Positions 1-8,785 of a stretch of 39,809 nucleotides of DNA are shown here, piece by piece. A program made the translations under genes and the position numbers. The stretch lies in NCBI GenBank assembly GCA_036639875.1, contig JAVWHX010000010.1, positions 1 to 39,809 of the forward strand, given 5' to 3'. Position 1 is the first letter of the stretch. Every line of letters begins with the position of its first letter. Below the pieces are notes generated by a model. That model worked only from the letters and a program-made list of their open reading frames with translations. It had not been told where the DNA came from and ran no database searches. This DNA is from JAVWHX01 sp036639875. GTDB taxonomy: Bacteria > Bacillota_I > Bacilli_A > Erysipelotrichales > Coprobacillaceae.

Positions 1-31
1 ATATATTTATAAAAGCCCTTGATTTCTATCA

Positions 32-877
32 TTATCTTTTCAAACCACAAATCATTTCTACTGTTGCAGGATCATAGTGAGAGAAGAATGAACTTGTATC
101 TTTATTCATTTCAGTGATAGTTTTCATATCATCATCACTTAATACAAAATCAAATACATTTATATTTTCTAACATTCTTTCTTTTCTCACTGTTTTCGCT
201 AATGGAACAATACCTCTTTGGATTAACCATCTTAAGATAACTTGTCCAATTGATTTATTGTATTTCTTTCCAATTTCACTTAATGTTTCATTTGTAAAAA
301 TACCATTTTTACCTTCTGCAAATGGAGCCCATGCTTGTAATTGTACACCATATTTTTGATTATATTGTTCAGCTAAAGGTTGTTGATGAAAAGGATTGAC
401 TTCTATTTGATTAACTGCTGGAATCACATTTGTATCTAAACATAAATCAACCAAACGATCTGGATAGAAGTTAGATACACCAATTGCTTTAATCTTTCCT
501 TCATGATACAAATCAATTAAAGCTTTATATGCCCCATGATAATCTTTAAATGGTTGATGTAATAAAACCAAATCTAAATAGTCTAATTTCATTTTCTTTA
601 AAGATTCTTCTATTGAAGCTTTAGCATTTTCATAGCCATAGTTTGTGATCCATACCTTTGTGGTAATAAATAATTCACTTCTATCAACAGAAGATTTTTG
701 AATAGCTTTTCCAACTGCTTCTTCATTTCCATAAGATTGTGCAGTATCAATCAAACGATAACCAGCATCAATAGCATCTAAAACAACTCTTTCACATTCT
801 TTTTCATCACGAATTTGAAAAACACCAAAACCAGCGACTGGCATTTTTACACCATTATTTAACGTTATATATTCCAT
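32..877 (-). CDS. Aldo/keto reductase (AKR5-like)
   Basis: NAD(P)H-dependent aldo/keto reductase of 281 aa, the usual length for the short prokaryotic AKR group. The catalytic tetrad is visible as Asp44, Tyr49 (IDTAQSYGNE), Lys74 (ITTKVW) and His107 (LLHQP). A cofactor-binding stretch (VPLAKTVRKERMLENI) lies near the C-terminus. It is the last gene of a minus-strand cluster of reductases and follows the next AKR by 18 nt, so it is probably co-transcribed. It resembles the AKRs at 896-1744 and 3523-4371 closely enough to suggest tandem duplication. The family reduces small aldehydes and ketones such as methylglyoxal or 2,5-diketogluconate; the substrate cannot be read from sequence. Only 31 bases follow the stop in the window, and no terminator was seen there. 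Confidence 0.93.
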   Translation of the reverse strand: MEYITLNNGVKMPVAGFGVFQIRDEKECERVVLDAIDAGYRLIDTAQSYGNEEAVGKAIQKSSVDRSELFITTKVWITNYGYENAKASIEESLKKMKLDYLDLVLLHQPFKDYHGAYKALIDLYHEGKIKAIGVSNFYPDRLVDLCLDTNVIPAVNQIEVNPFHQQPLAEQYNQKYGVQLQAWAPFAEGKNGIFTNETLSEIGKKYNKSIGQVILRWLIQRGIVPLAKTVRKERMLENINVFDFVLSDDDMKTITEMNKDTSSFFSHYDPATVEMICGLKR

Positions 878-895
878 ATTCTAAGTTCTCCTTTA

Positions 896-1744
896 TTAAT
901 CATGAATTTTTAAGCCCATTAAACGTGTTTCGTTTGCTGGATCTTCTGGATTATGAGTTGGCTTTTTAGTATCTAGATTTTGAATATCCTTCATTTCACT
1001 TTCAGTTAATTCAAAATCAAAGATATCAATATTACCTTGCATTCTTGTTGGGTTCGTTGATTTTGGTAAAGAAATGACACCTTCTTGATAAATCCATCTT
1101 AAAATAATTTGTCCTGCATTCTTGTTATATTTTTTAGCAAGATTATTAATCACTTCATTTTCTAATAAATCTTTATTTCCATGTCCTAATGGATACCAAG
1201 CTTCAAGTCTAATATGATTTTCATCCATCACTTTTCTTAATTCTTTTTGTTGAGTAAAAGGATTAAATTCCACTTGATTGACAACAGGCATCATCTTCAT
1301 ACCTGTTTTAAACTTATTCCATAGATTGACTGTGATATTAGAAATCCCAATAGACTTAATCTTTCCTTCACTGACAGCTTCTTCTAAAGCCTTCCATGCT
1401 CCTAAATAATCTCCATAAGGTTGATGTAATAAATAAAGATCAATATAATCAACACCTAGAAATCTTAAAGAATTTTCAATTCCTTTCTTCGCATTTTCAT
1501 ATCCATAATCCTGTAACCATAACTTAGACGTGATATAGATTTCATTTCTATCAATACCACTATCCTTAATTGCTTTTCCTACATCACTTTCATTCATGTA
1601 TCCAGCTGCTGTATCAATATGACGATATCCTGCTTTTAAAGCAGCAAGTGTTGCATCATATGTTGGTCCATTATTAGGAATCATAAAGACTCCAAAACCG
1701 ACTGCTGGGATTGTTGTATCATTACTTAATTTAAAGTTTTCCAT
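896..1744 (-). CDS. Aldo/keto reductase (AKR5-like)
   Basis: Cytosolic aldo/keto reductase of 282 aa. The tetrad is intact: Asp44 and Tyr49 (HIDTAAGYMNE), Lys74 (ITSKLW), His107 (LLHQP). The C-terminal cofactor loop (SLPKSTNPTRMQGNI) matches NAD(P)H-binding AKRs. A good Shine-Dalgarno (AGGAGAAAAGAA, read on minus) precedes the ATG. It lies 18 nt downstream of the larger AKR at 1762-2739 and 18 nt upstream of the AKR at 32-877, so the three form one transcription unit. It is a paralogue of both short AKRs in the cluster. Substrate unknown; detoxification of reactive carbonyls or sugar-ketone reduction are both plausible. Confidence 0.93.
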   Translation of the reverse strand: MENFKLSNDTTIPAVGFGVFMIPNNGPTYDATLAALKAGYRHIDTAAGYMNESDVGKAIKDSGIDRNEIYITSKLWLQDYGYENAKKGIENSLRFLGVDYIDLYLLHQPYGDYLGAWKALEEAVSEGKIKSIGISNITVNLWNKFKTGMKMMPVVNQVEFNPFTQQKELRKVMDENHIRLEAWYPLGHGNKDLLENEVINNLAKKYNKNAGQIILRWIYQEGVISLPKSTNPTRMQGNIDIFDFELTESEMKDIQNLDTKKPTHNPEDPANETRLMGLKIHD

Positions 1745-1761
1745 TATTTCTTTTCTCCTTT

Positions 1762-2739
1762 TTATTTATGTCCACCAAAGACATCAAAATCCATTGTATC
1801 TAGTTGATCATCAATCATTTGAACCTCTACTGGTGTTAATATGACATCACCAGCATGAATGTTCTCTAGTAAACGACTTTCTTTTCGACTTCCAGGAATA
1901 GGTATCATATAGTCTTTCTTACAAATCATCCATGCCATTGAAAGTTGTGCCATTGTACAGTTCTTTTCATCAGCTATTTTATTTAATAATTCTAATAATT
2001 TTTGAACCTTTTGGTAACCTTCTTCTTGATATTGTGGCATAGAATTTCTAAAGTCTCCATCATCAAATTGTGACTGTGGATTAAACTTTCCACTCAATAT
2101 TCCATTAGCCATTGGTGAAAAAGCAACATATGTGATTTTGAGTTCTTCACATACCGCAAATAAATTTTCATGCCATCTTGCCATCATTGAATAACGATTT
2201 TGAATTGCTGATACAGGACATACTGCATGTGCTCTTCTCAAGTATTCCTCATCTGTCTCAGAAATTCCCCATGCTTTTATTTTCCCTTCAGATATAAGTT
2301 CTTTCATCACGCCAGCAACCACTTCTGGTTCTACTTGAGGGTCAATGCGATGTTGATAATATAAATCAATATAATCAGTTTGAAGCTTTTTTAAACTTCC
2401 TTCAATTGATTTTCTAATTGTTTGAAGAGAGCTATCAAATTCTAGATGATCACCCTTATGATTAACACCAAACTTTGTTGCAATAACAACATCATGACGA
2501 ACATCTTTCAAGGCTTCGCCTAATAACTCTTCATTATACGAGAGACTCCCATCAGCATTTTCACCTGTATAACATTCTGCAGTATCAAAGAAGTCATATC
2601 CCATATCATAGGCTTTTTTGATCATGCTTATTGCAGTTTCTTTATCTTCAGCAGGACCATAAGCATGTGAAAATCCCATGCATCCAAGTCCTACAGGATT
2701 AACAAACATATGTGTTTGTCCTATTTGTCTTTTATTCAT
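1762..2739 (-). CDS. Aldo/keto reductase, long form (Tas/YajO-like)
   Basis: Aldo/keto reductase of 325 aa from a different subfamily from its neighbours: it begins with the RQIGQTHMFVNPVGLGCMG pattern typical of the longer AKR11/12/13-type proteins. Tetrad residues are Asp52, Tyr57 (FDTAECYTGE), Lys89 (IATKFG) and His130 (YYQHRID). The late motif PIPGSRKESRLLENI is the NADPH-binding signature of this subgroup. It starts 9 nt after the stop of the EFR1 gene upstream and so is almost certainly in the same operon. Because it belongs to another AKR branch, it was probably recruited to the cluster and not produced by the local duplication. Substrate not predictable. Confidence 0.93.
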   Translation of the reverse strand: MNKRQIGQTHMFVNPVGLGCMGFSHAYGPAEDKETAISMIKKAYDMGYDFFDTAECYTGENADGSLSYNEELLGEALKDVRHDVVIATKFGVNHKGDHLEFDSSLQTIRKSIEGSLKKLQTDYIDLYYQHRIDPQVEPEVVAGVMKELISEGKIKAWGISETDEEYLRRAHAVCPVSAIQNRYSMMARWHENLFAVCEELKITYVAFSPMANGILSGKFNPQSQFDDGDFRNSMPQYQEEGYQKVQKLLELLNKIADEKNCTMAQLSMAWMICKKDYMIPIPGSRKESRLLENIHAGDVILTPVEVQMIDDQLDTMDFDVFGGHK

Positions 2740-2748
2740 ATACGTCTC

Positions 2749-3510
2749 CTATTGTTGATTAGACTTTATAATATCTTGTAATGTCACATGTTCATTACGA
2801 AATCTTGCAGTTGGATTTTTATCAGATACAGATGTTGTAATAGCCATTTGTGGACAGTTATGTGCACAAGCTAAACAAAATTCACAAGTTTCACTCTTTC
2901 GTTTGGCTTTTTTATCTTCAATAGAGAAATTCCCAACTGGACAGACTTTCGCACAGATCCCACATCCAATACATTTCTCTGTCACTGTAATTTGTTCCCC
3001 ATTAATAAGAAAAGGCTTTTCAGCAAAGATTTGTGCTGCTTTAGCATGGAAATCTTTTGCTGCTTGATCAGCTTCAGGAATTCCCTTTTTTCTATTCTTG
3101 ATATCATTTAATGCTTGTTGAATATCTTCTTCAGTTGTCTTTGTCATTGCCTTTTGTTCATTCATATCAAAAGATGGTAAGTAATTATCTACCATATAGA
3201 TTGTATGAATATAATCTATATGCACTCCGAATTCTTGAGCTTTTGCATAAATACATTCAGGCGCATCAGTTGCATCTTTTCCATATGTTAATATCATATA
3301 AAAATAGTCAGTTTTAAATGATGCCTTCTTTAAAAACTCTAATATCATATGAGGTGGTTCTCCAGCATAGATAGGCCAAACAACTCCAATTGTCTCATCT
3401 TCAAATTCCATAGCATCTTGTTTCATCACTTGAGCAATACTGATTGGCTCTTGCTCAAATTGTCTTGCAACATATAAACTATTTCCTGTTCCTGTAAAAT
3501 AAAATAACAT
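2749..3510 (-). CDS. EFR1 family flavodoxin/ferredoxin fusion protein
   Basis: Redox protein of 253 aa. The N-terminal part (about residues 1-150) is flavodoxin-like: it opens with the FMN phosphate-binding loop FTGTGNSLYVAR and has a GVVWPIYAGEPP segment. The C-terminal part (about 176-245) holds two [4Fe-4S] motifs, C180-x2-C-x2-C-x3-C190-P and C209-x2-C-x2-C-x3-C219-P. This layout defines the EFR1 family, common in anaerobic gut Firmicutes; its members are presumed electron carriers without a fixed partner. It sits inside a run of aldo/keto reductases, 12 nt downstream of one and 9 nt upstream of another, so it may supply or withdraw electrons in the same stress or fermentation response. 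The link to the AKRs is inferred from gene order only. Confidence 0.9.
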   Translation of the reverse strand: MLFYFTGTGNSLYVARQFEQEPISIAQVMKQDAMEFEDETIGVVWPIYAGEPPHMILEFLKKASFKTDYFYMILTYGKDATDAPECIYAKAQEFGVHIDYIHTIYMVDNYLPSFDMNEQKAMTKTTEEDIQQALNDIKNRKKGIPEADQAAKDFHAKAAQIFAEKPFLINGEQITVTEKCIGCGICAKVCPVGNFSIEDKKAKRKSETCEFCLACAHNCPQMAITTSVSDKNPTARFRNEHVTLQDIIKSNQQ

Positions 3511-3522
3511 TTTTCTTTCCTC

Positions 3523-4371
3523 CTAGTCATGTATTTTATATTTATTTAACCACTTTGCGGTTGTATAACACTGATGATCTATAATTTCACTATGTCCTAT
3601 ATCTAATTGTTTTATTTCATGAATATCTATATCATCTAATGTAAAGTCAAATATATTTAAATTCTCTATCATTCGTTCTTTATGTATAGTTTTGGGTATA
3701 GTGATAACTTTCTTTTGAAGATGCCATCTCAGAATAATTTGAGAGATTGTTTTTTTATGCTTAATAGATATTTTTTTAAGAACTTCGTTATCGAAAATAT
3801 TTCTTTGTCCTTCATTAAGAGGACCCCAAGCTTGTGATAAACAATCACAATTTCTCATTAATTCAATGGTTGTATCCTGTTGATAGAAAGGATGAATTTC
3901 TATTTGATTGATCATTGGATGAATCGCTGAGTTTAAGTATAAATCCATATACCTTTCCTTTGAGAAATTGCATACACCTATAACCTTCACTTTTCCTTCT
4001 ATATAAAGTTTTTCTAGTGCTCTCCAAGATCCATAATAATCACCATAAGGTTGATGAATAAGATACATATCCAAATAATCAACTTTCAGTTTACTTAGAC
4101 TTCTTTCAAATGCTTCAAGAGTCTTTTCATAACCAGCATCTTGTATCCATACTTTTGATGTCATAAAGATATCTTCTCTTGAAATATGAGATTCAGCAAT
4201 TGCATCTCCAATCTCTGCCTCATTGAAATAACTTGCTGCTGTATCAATCAGTCGATATCCACATTGAAGAGCTTCTAGAACACATGTCTTTGTATTCTCA
4301 GGTGGGATATGTAATGTTCCATATCCTATCATGGGTATCTCAACACCATTATTGAACTTTATATATTCCAT
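3523..4371 (-). CDS. Aldo/keto reductase (AKR5-like), first gene of cluster
   Basis: Aldo/keto reductase of 282 aa with an intact tetrad: Asp43 and Tyr48 (LIDTAASYFNE), Lys73 (MTSKVW), His106 (LIHQP). The C-terminal loop ITIPKTIHKERMIENL is the cofactor clamp. It is the promoter-proximal gene of the minus-strand cluster and is transcribed divergently from the LysR regulator at 4484. The 112-bp gap between them carries a dyad that may bind that regulator. The following EFR1 gene starts 12 nt downstream. Its C-terminus diverges from the other short AKRs (ends in WLNKYKIHD). Substrate not known. Confidence 0.93.
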   Translation of the reverse strand: MEYIKFNNGVEIPMIGYGTLHIPPENTKTCVLEALQCGYRLIDTAASYFNEAEIGDAIAESHISREDIFMTSKVWIQDAGYEKTLEAFERSLSKLKVDYLDMYLIHQPYGDYYGSWRALEKLYIEGKVKVIGVCNFSKERYMDLYLNSAIHPMINQIEIHPFYQQDTTIELMRNCDCLSQAWGPLNEGQRNIFDNEVLKKISIKHKKTISQIILRWHLQKKVITIPKTIHKERMIENLNIFDFTLDDIDIHEIKQLDIGHSEIIDHQCYTTAKWLNKYKIHD

Positions 4372-4421
4372 ATCTCTGCCTCTTTCCTTGACAACTTTAT
4401 TTTATCTATATTTATAAAAAA

Positions 4422-4453
4422 AGTACAATATCAATAAAGTATTGTGCTATAAT
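4422..4453. promoter_or_regulatory. Dyad and promoter in AKR/LysR divergent region
   Basis: An inverted repeat, AGTACAATA (4422-4430) and TATTGTGCT (4440-4448), with one mismatched pair and a 9-nt spacer, lies between the divergent AKR and LysR genes. It runs into a TATAAT -10 box at 4448-4453 for the rightward lysR transcript. The A/T dyad fits a LysR-type operator (T-N11-A class), so autoregulation and control of the AKR cluster are plausible. No binding data; position and symmetry are the evidence. Confidence 0.5.
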
Positions 4454-4483
4454 TAATATGCATAGTGAAAAGGAGGATGTATC

Positions 4484-5350
4484 ATGTTTGAACTTATTCA
4501 ATTATATTATTTTGTCACAATCGTTGAACAAGGAACTGTATCAAAAGCAGCAGAAGTCCTTCTTATTTCTCAACCAGCTTTAACGCGTTCTTTAAAAAAA
4601 TTAGAAGAGAGCTTAGAAGTAGAACTTTTTCATAGAAAAAAGAACAAGATTACTTTAAATGATAATGGCCAATTGGCATATGAATACGCTAAAAATATAC
4701 TTGATATGGCTAATATAATGAAAAAAGATCTCATAGCATTTAATAGAACTTCAAGTATGATTTCTATTGGTTCAATGGCACCAGCACCTATCTGGGCAGT
4801 CTCATCTCTCTGTAAAGAAAAATACCCAGACATGCACATCGAATCAAACATGGAAAACTCTGATCAAATATTGATTAATGGGCTTAAAGATAATCAGTAT
4901 AATCTCATTATTCTTAATCATCCATATACCAATAAAGATTATCAATCTATCGAACTTTTTACAGAAGAACTCTATTTATCATTACCTCCAGCTCATCCGC
5001 TTGCCTTATTTAAAGAAGTCACATTTCAAGATTTGAATGGTGAAAGTATCTTACTTCTATCACATATTGGTTTTTGGAATGAAATCTGTCTAAAATATAT
5101 TCCTGATTCTCATCTTTTGATTCAAAGTGATGAAACAGTTTTTAATGAAATTAAGAAAGCCTCTGCACTTCCTTACTTTCGCACAAATATCACTCTATCA
5201 CGTAATATTGATGAAAATAGAGTTGATATTCCTATTTCTGATGATGTTGCTAAGGCAAAATATTTTGCAGTATTTCATAAAAACAAAAAAGAGTTTTTTC
5301 ACTTTCTTAAAAATGGTATTAAAACTTTTGATTGGAAAAAAATTATTTAA
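4484..5350 (+). CDS. LysR family transcriptional regulator
   Basis: Regulator of 288 aa. Residues 1-60 form the classic LysR winged helix-turn-helix (FVTIVEQGTVSKAAEVLLISQPALTRSLKKLEE), followed by a linker helix and a periplasmic-binding-like effector domain (about 90-285; SIGSMAPAPIWA onward). A strong Shine-Dalgarno (AAGGAGG) lies at 4471-4477 upstream of the ATG. It is divergent from the aldo/keto reductase cluster, which is the usual arrangement for a LysR protein and its target. The inducer is unknown. A terminator hairpin follows the stop. Confidence 0.94.
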   Translation: MFELIQLYYFVTIVEQGTVSKAAEVLLISQPALTRSLKKLEESLEVELFHRKKNKITLNDNGQLAYEYAKNILDMANIMKKDLIAFNRTSSMISIGSMAPAPIWAVSSLCKEKYPDMHIESNMENSDQILINGLKDNQYNLIILNHPYTNKDYQSIELFTEELYLSLPPAHPLALFKEVTFQDLNGESILLLSHIGFWNEICLKYIPDSHLLIQSDETVFNEIKKASALPYFRTNITLSRNIDENRVDIPISDDVAKAKYFAVFHKNKKEFFHFLKNGIKTFDWKKII

Positions 5351-5394
5351 ATTCTTATAATAAAAAAAGTTCTCCTAGAAATTCAAACTCTGAA

Positions 5395-5422
5395 GACATG
5401 GCATTTAGACTCCATGTTTTTT
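5395..5422 (+). terminator. Intrinsic terminator after lysR
   Basis: Hairpin ACATGG (5396-5401) / CCATGT (5412-5417) with a 10-nt loop, followed by a run of six T. It lies 45 nt beyond the LysR stop codon on the same strand. Confidence 0.6.
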
Positions 5423-5648
5423 GTTTTATATGAAAGTATACTATAATATCAATAACCAAAAGTGCTCTTTAAAATATTATTTAATCATAGAAAACACTTT
5501 CTTAAATTAATAAAGAGATATTTCATCTTTATTAAAATATATTCTGATGATATTTTTAACTTTTTCTTAACGTCTTAAACATTTGGAATTAACATATCAT
5601 ATGTTACTATTCTTTATATCTATGAAAAAGGAGAAATATAAGGAGTAT

Positions 5649-8546
5649 ATGAATAGTAAAAATAAGAAAAGAACTTTAAAAGCAATTCACATTGCTTTTA
5701 GTGGACTGATGGTTATGTCTCAAATGAACATCGTTAATGCTGCTGGTTTATCTAGTAATATAGTAATTAATGAAATTGAATCTGGTGATGCTGATGGTGG
5801 TAATGACTGGGTTGAAATCATTAATAAAGGGAGTGATGATGTTAATATTAGCAATTATTTCATTTCAGATGATCAAGGATTAGATAGAGTTACTGATGCG
5901 ACTGCATGGAAGATAGCTGAAGGAACAATTTTAAAAGCAGGTGAAGTCTTGGTTTTAGAAGATAGCATTAATTTTGATTTTGGCCTAGGAAAAGTAGACT
6001 CAGTTAATCTTTATAGTAATACACAAACATTATTAGATACTTATTCTTGGACATCTCAAGCACAAGGGACTTATGGAAGATTACCAAATGGTACAGGGAC
6101 TATTCAAGATTTACAACCAACAAAAGGAACGTTAAATGTTGAAGTGTTTAAGGAAGAACAAAAAGACAGTTCTGCTTTAGTTATCAATGAAATCAATTCT
6201 GCTCCTGATGATTGGGTAGAAGTCATGAACACATCAGATAGTTCATTAGATATTTCTGGTTATGAAATAAGAGATAACTCTAATGATCATCGTTGGAGAT
6301 TCCCATCTGGTACAACAATTGAAGCTGGCAAATTATTATTGGTTAAAGATGTAACAGTTGGTGAAGTTTATAATGATCAAACAAAACAATATGTAAGTGG
6401 GCAATTCCAAGAAGCTATTGGTATTGGTTCAGGAGATTCAATTAGATTATATGATAAAACAACAAAACTTATTGATGAGTATACTTGGACTAGTCATGCA
6501 AGTTATAATGGTGATGATTCATTAGCTTCTTATGGACGTTATCCTGATGGTACGGGTTCATTTATGTTAATGAAAGAAACACCAGATACTGCAAATGATT
6601 GGTATAAACCAGGCATTGTGATTAATGAAGTTGAATCAGATGGAGATGCGACTGATTGGATTGAAGTTTATAATACATCAAGTGATCCAATTGATATCAG
6701 TGGTTGGTATATGCTTGATAATGATCCTATTGGTCATGCAGCTGATGTAACACCAGTTGCGAGTGGTACAATTTTACAACCTAAAGCAGTTTATGTATTT
6801 GATCAAAACAAGAACTTTACATTTGGTCTAGGTAAAGCAGATTCTGCTTCTATATTCACTAGTGGTGGTGCTTTAGTTGATGAATATACATGGTCAAGTC
6901 ATGCTACAGGTGTTTATGCAAGAATTCCTGATGGAACTGGAGAGTTTGTGGATACAGCAAATTCCACAAAAGATGATTTGAATATTGTAACGAATAAGGT
7001 TGTACTTAATGAAATTCAATCAAATGATCCTGATGGAAAAGATGATTGGATTGAATTAGCTAATCCAACAAATCAAGAATTAGATATTTCTGGTCTTGTT
7101 ATTAAAGATAGTGAAGATACTCACAGTTATACAATTCCTACAGGAACAACTATTCCTGCAAATGGATATAAAGTTATTTATAAATCTGAATTCAATTTTG
7201 GTTTAGGTAAGGATGATTCAGTTCGTTTATATGAAAATACAAATCTAATTGAAAGTGCTACATGGACTGGTGATACAAATCCAACATGGGGATTATATCC
7301 AGATGTGAATGGAAAAGAATATCGTAGCACGAAAGAAGCAACACCTGGTGCTGCTAATAAATTCAGTGATATTCCTGAAGTTATTTCATGGAATGGAAGC
7401 CAAGAAGTCAAAACAAGCGACTTAACTTTCTTAGAAGATTCATCTGGATTAGATTTTGCGAATGGACAATTATATGCCATTGATAATGGAACTGGAAAAT
7501 TCTGGATCTTAGATGTGAATAAGAAAGATGGTTCTTTAAGCTTTGCTAAAGGATTTGAAAATGGTAAACGTATTCGTTTCGCAAAAGATGCTAAAAACAC
7601 ATCTGCTGCTGGACCAGATACTGAAGGTATTACAGTTGATGGTACTGGTTTGGTTTATGCAGCATCTGAACGTGACAATAGCGCTAAAGGAGTTAACTAT
7701 AACTCTATTCTTCAAGTGAATCCAAATACTGATGGTGCAGACCTTGTTGCTTTAAACGAATGGGATTTAACTGCCTCATTACCTCAAGTTTCAGCAAATA
7801 TGGGAATTGAAGCAGTGGAATGGGTATCAAGTCATGATGTGAATGGTCAATTATTTGATCAAAATACAAATAAAGCTTTTGACATAGCAAACTATCCAAA
7901 TGCTATTGCTAATGGAGTATTCTTTGTTGCATTAGAAGACAATGGTCATGCTTATGCATATGTATTAAATAATGATGGAACATCTGTTCAAATTGCTGAT
8001 ATTGATAGCAAACTTGGTGGTGCTATGTCATTAGATTATGATGTCGCTAATCAAGTATTATGGGTTAAGGCTGATGATGGTTATGGAAATAGAAGTGCAA
8101 TGATTACATTAAACGCAACAACTACACCAGATATTGTTCATGTCTCACCTGCGTCTTCATTAGACAGTAAAGCTAACAATGAAGGATTTGCAATTATAAG
8201 TGTTGATTATGCAATTAATAATCAAAGAGCTGTTTATCATTTCCAAGATGGCGTTAAAAATGGATCATTAAATATTGGAAGTATAAGTGCTGATTATCTG
8301 TCTAAAGATAGCAACGATAATACTAACAATGATGATAATGAAAGCAATGATAATATCAATGGCGATAGTAATAACAATGATAACAATAAAAATGATAGTA
8401 ATGAATTGCCTAATCAGACAACAAGCCCTTCTAATCCAAAAACTGATGATTCAAGTTATAGTGGATTATATCTAGGAATGATATTAGTCAGTGCTGTTAT
8501 ATGTATTGTTAATATAGTTAAATCAAAATTTAACTTAACAAAATAA
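5649..8546 (+). CDS. Surface protein: four lamin-tail domains + phytase/esterase-like domain
   Basis: Secreted protein of about 965 aa. The ATG at 5649 is preferred because AAGGAG lies at 5640-5645 and the product then starts with a normal signal peptide (NSKNKKRTLK followed by a hydrophobic core, cleavage near NAA); an in-frame ATG at 5583 has no ribosome site. Four repeats follow, each opening VINEI/VLNEI and carrying a DWVEI/DWIEL core and a W(T/S) strand near the end: these are lamin-tail domains. Residues about 590-890 resemble the propeller-like 'esterase-like activity of phytase' family (SGLDFANGQLYAIDNGTGKFWIL). Then comes an Asn/Asp/Ser-rich spacer, an NPKTD motif, a membrane segment and a basic tail, which looks like a sortase sorting signal of the variant kind used by gut Firmicutes. 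Substrate unknown; phosphoester or nucleic-acid-related work at the cell surface is possible. Confidence 0.85.
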   Translation: MNSKNKKRTLKAIHIAFSGLMVMSQMNIVNAAGLSSNIVINEIESGDADGGNDWVEIINKGSDDVNISNYFISDDQGLDRVTDATAWKIAEGTILKAGEVLVLEDSINFDFGLGKVDSVNLYSNTQTLLDTYSWTSQAQGTYGRLPNGTGTIQDLQPTKGTLNVEVFKEEQKDSSALVINEINSAPDDWVEVMNTSDSSLDISGYEIRDNSNDHRWRFPSGTTIEAGKLLLVKDVTVGEVYNDQTKQYVSGQFQEAIGIGSGDSIRLYDKTTKLIDEYTWTSHASYNGDDSLASYGRYPDGTGSFMLMKETPDTANDWYKPGIVINEVESDGDATDWIEVYNTSSDPIDISGWYMLDNDPIGHAADVTPVASGTILQPKAVYVFDQNKNFTFGLGKADSASIFTSGGALVDEYTWSSHATGVYARIPDGTGEFVDTANSTKDDLNIVTNKVVLNEIQSNDPDGKDDWIELANPTNQELDISGLVIKDSEDTHSYTIPTGTTIPANGYKVIYKSEFNFGLGKDDSVRLYENTNLIESATWTGDTNPTWGLYPDVNGKEYRSTKEATPGAANKFSDIPEVISWNGSQEVKTSDLTFLEDSSGLDFANGQLYAIDNGTGKFWILDVNKKDGSLSFAKGFENGKRIRFAKDAKNTSAAGPDTEGITVDGTGLVYAASERDNSAKGVNYNSILQVNPNTDGADLVALNEWDLTASLPQVSANMGIEAVEWVSSHDVNGQLFDQNTNKAFDIANYPNAIANGVFFVALEDNGHAYAYVLNNDGTSVQIADIDSKLGGAMSLDYDVANQVLWVKADDGYGNRSAMITLNATTTPDIVHVSPASSLDSKANNEGFAIISVDYAINNQRAVYHFQDGVKNGSLNIGSISADYLSKDSNDNTNNDDNESNDNINGDSNNNDNNKNDSNELPNQTTSPSNPKTDDSSYSGLYLGMILVSAVICIVNIVKSKFNLTK

Positions 8547-8615
8547 ATATTTCGTATAATTATATTTTCACTATTTCGATTTAGAAGATGAAAATAAATA
8601 ATTTACAAGTTAAAG

Positions 8616-8645
8616 AGGACTAGATAAAATTCTAGTCCTTTTTTG
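8616..8645 (+). terminator. Intrinsic terminator after lamin-tail protein
   Basis: Perfect 9-bp stem AGGACTAGA (8616-8624) / TCTAGTCCT (8631-8639), 6-nt loop, then six T. A strong rho-independent terminator about 70 nt past the stop of the surface-protein gene. Confidence 0.9.
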
Positions 8646-8785
8646 TGGTTAATCTTTGCTTAATTATTTATCTAACATATATGTTTCTCTTACATCTTAA
8701 CGATTCTTCTAATGTTTTATAAAACAAAGTTTATTTCTTAAAATTCTATGTTTGTTCGGTAGACAAAATATGATCATAATAATAA

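Noticed and set aside
7178..7600. 140-aa minus-strand frame inside the lamin-tail gene
   Set aside because: Antisense shadow of a long repeat-rich gene; no ribosome site or family features.
8296..8420. AAT/GAT-rich stretch as a CRISPR-like or microsatellite array
   Set aside because: Repeats are irregular and in frame, coding an Asn/Asp/Ser wall-spanning linker.
8287..8475. 62-aa frame of Ile/Met-rich composition
   Set aside because: An out-of-frame reading of the Asn/Asp-rich spacer of the surface protein.
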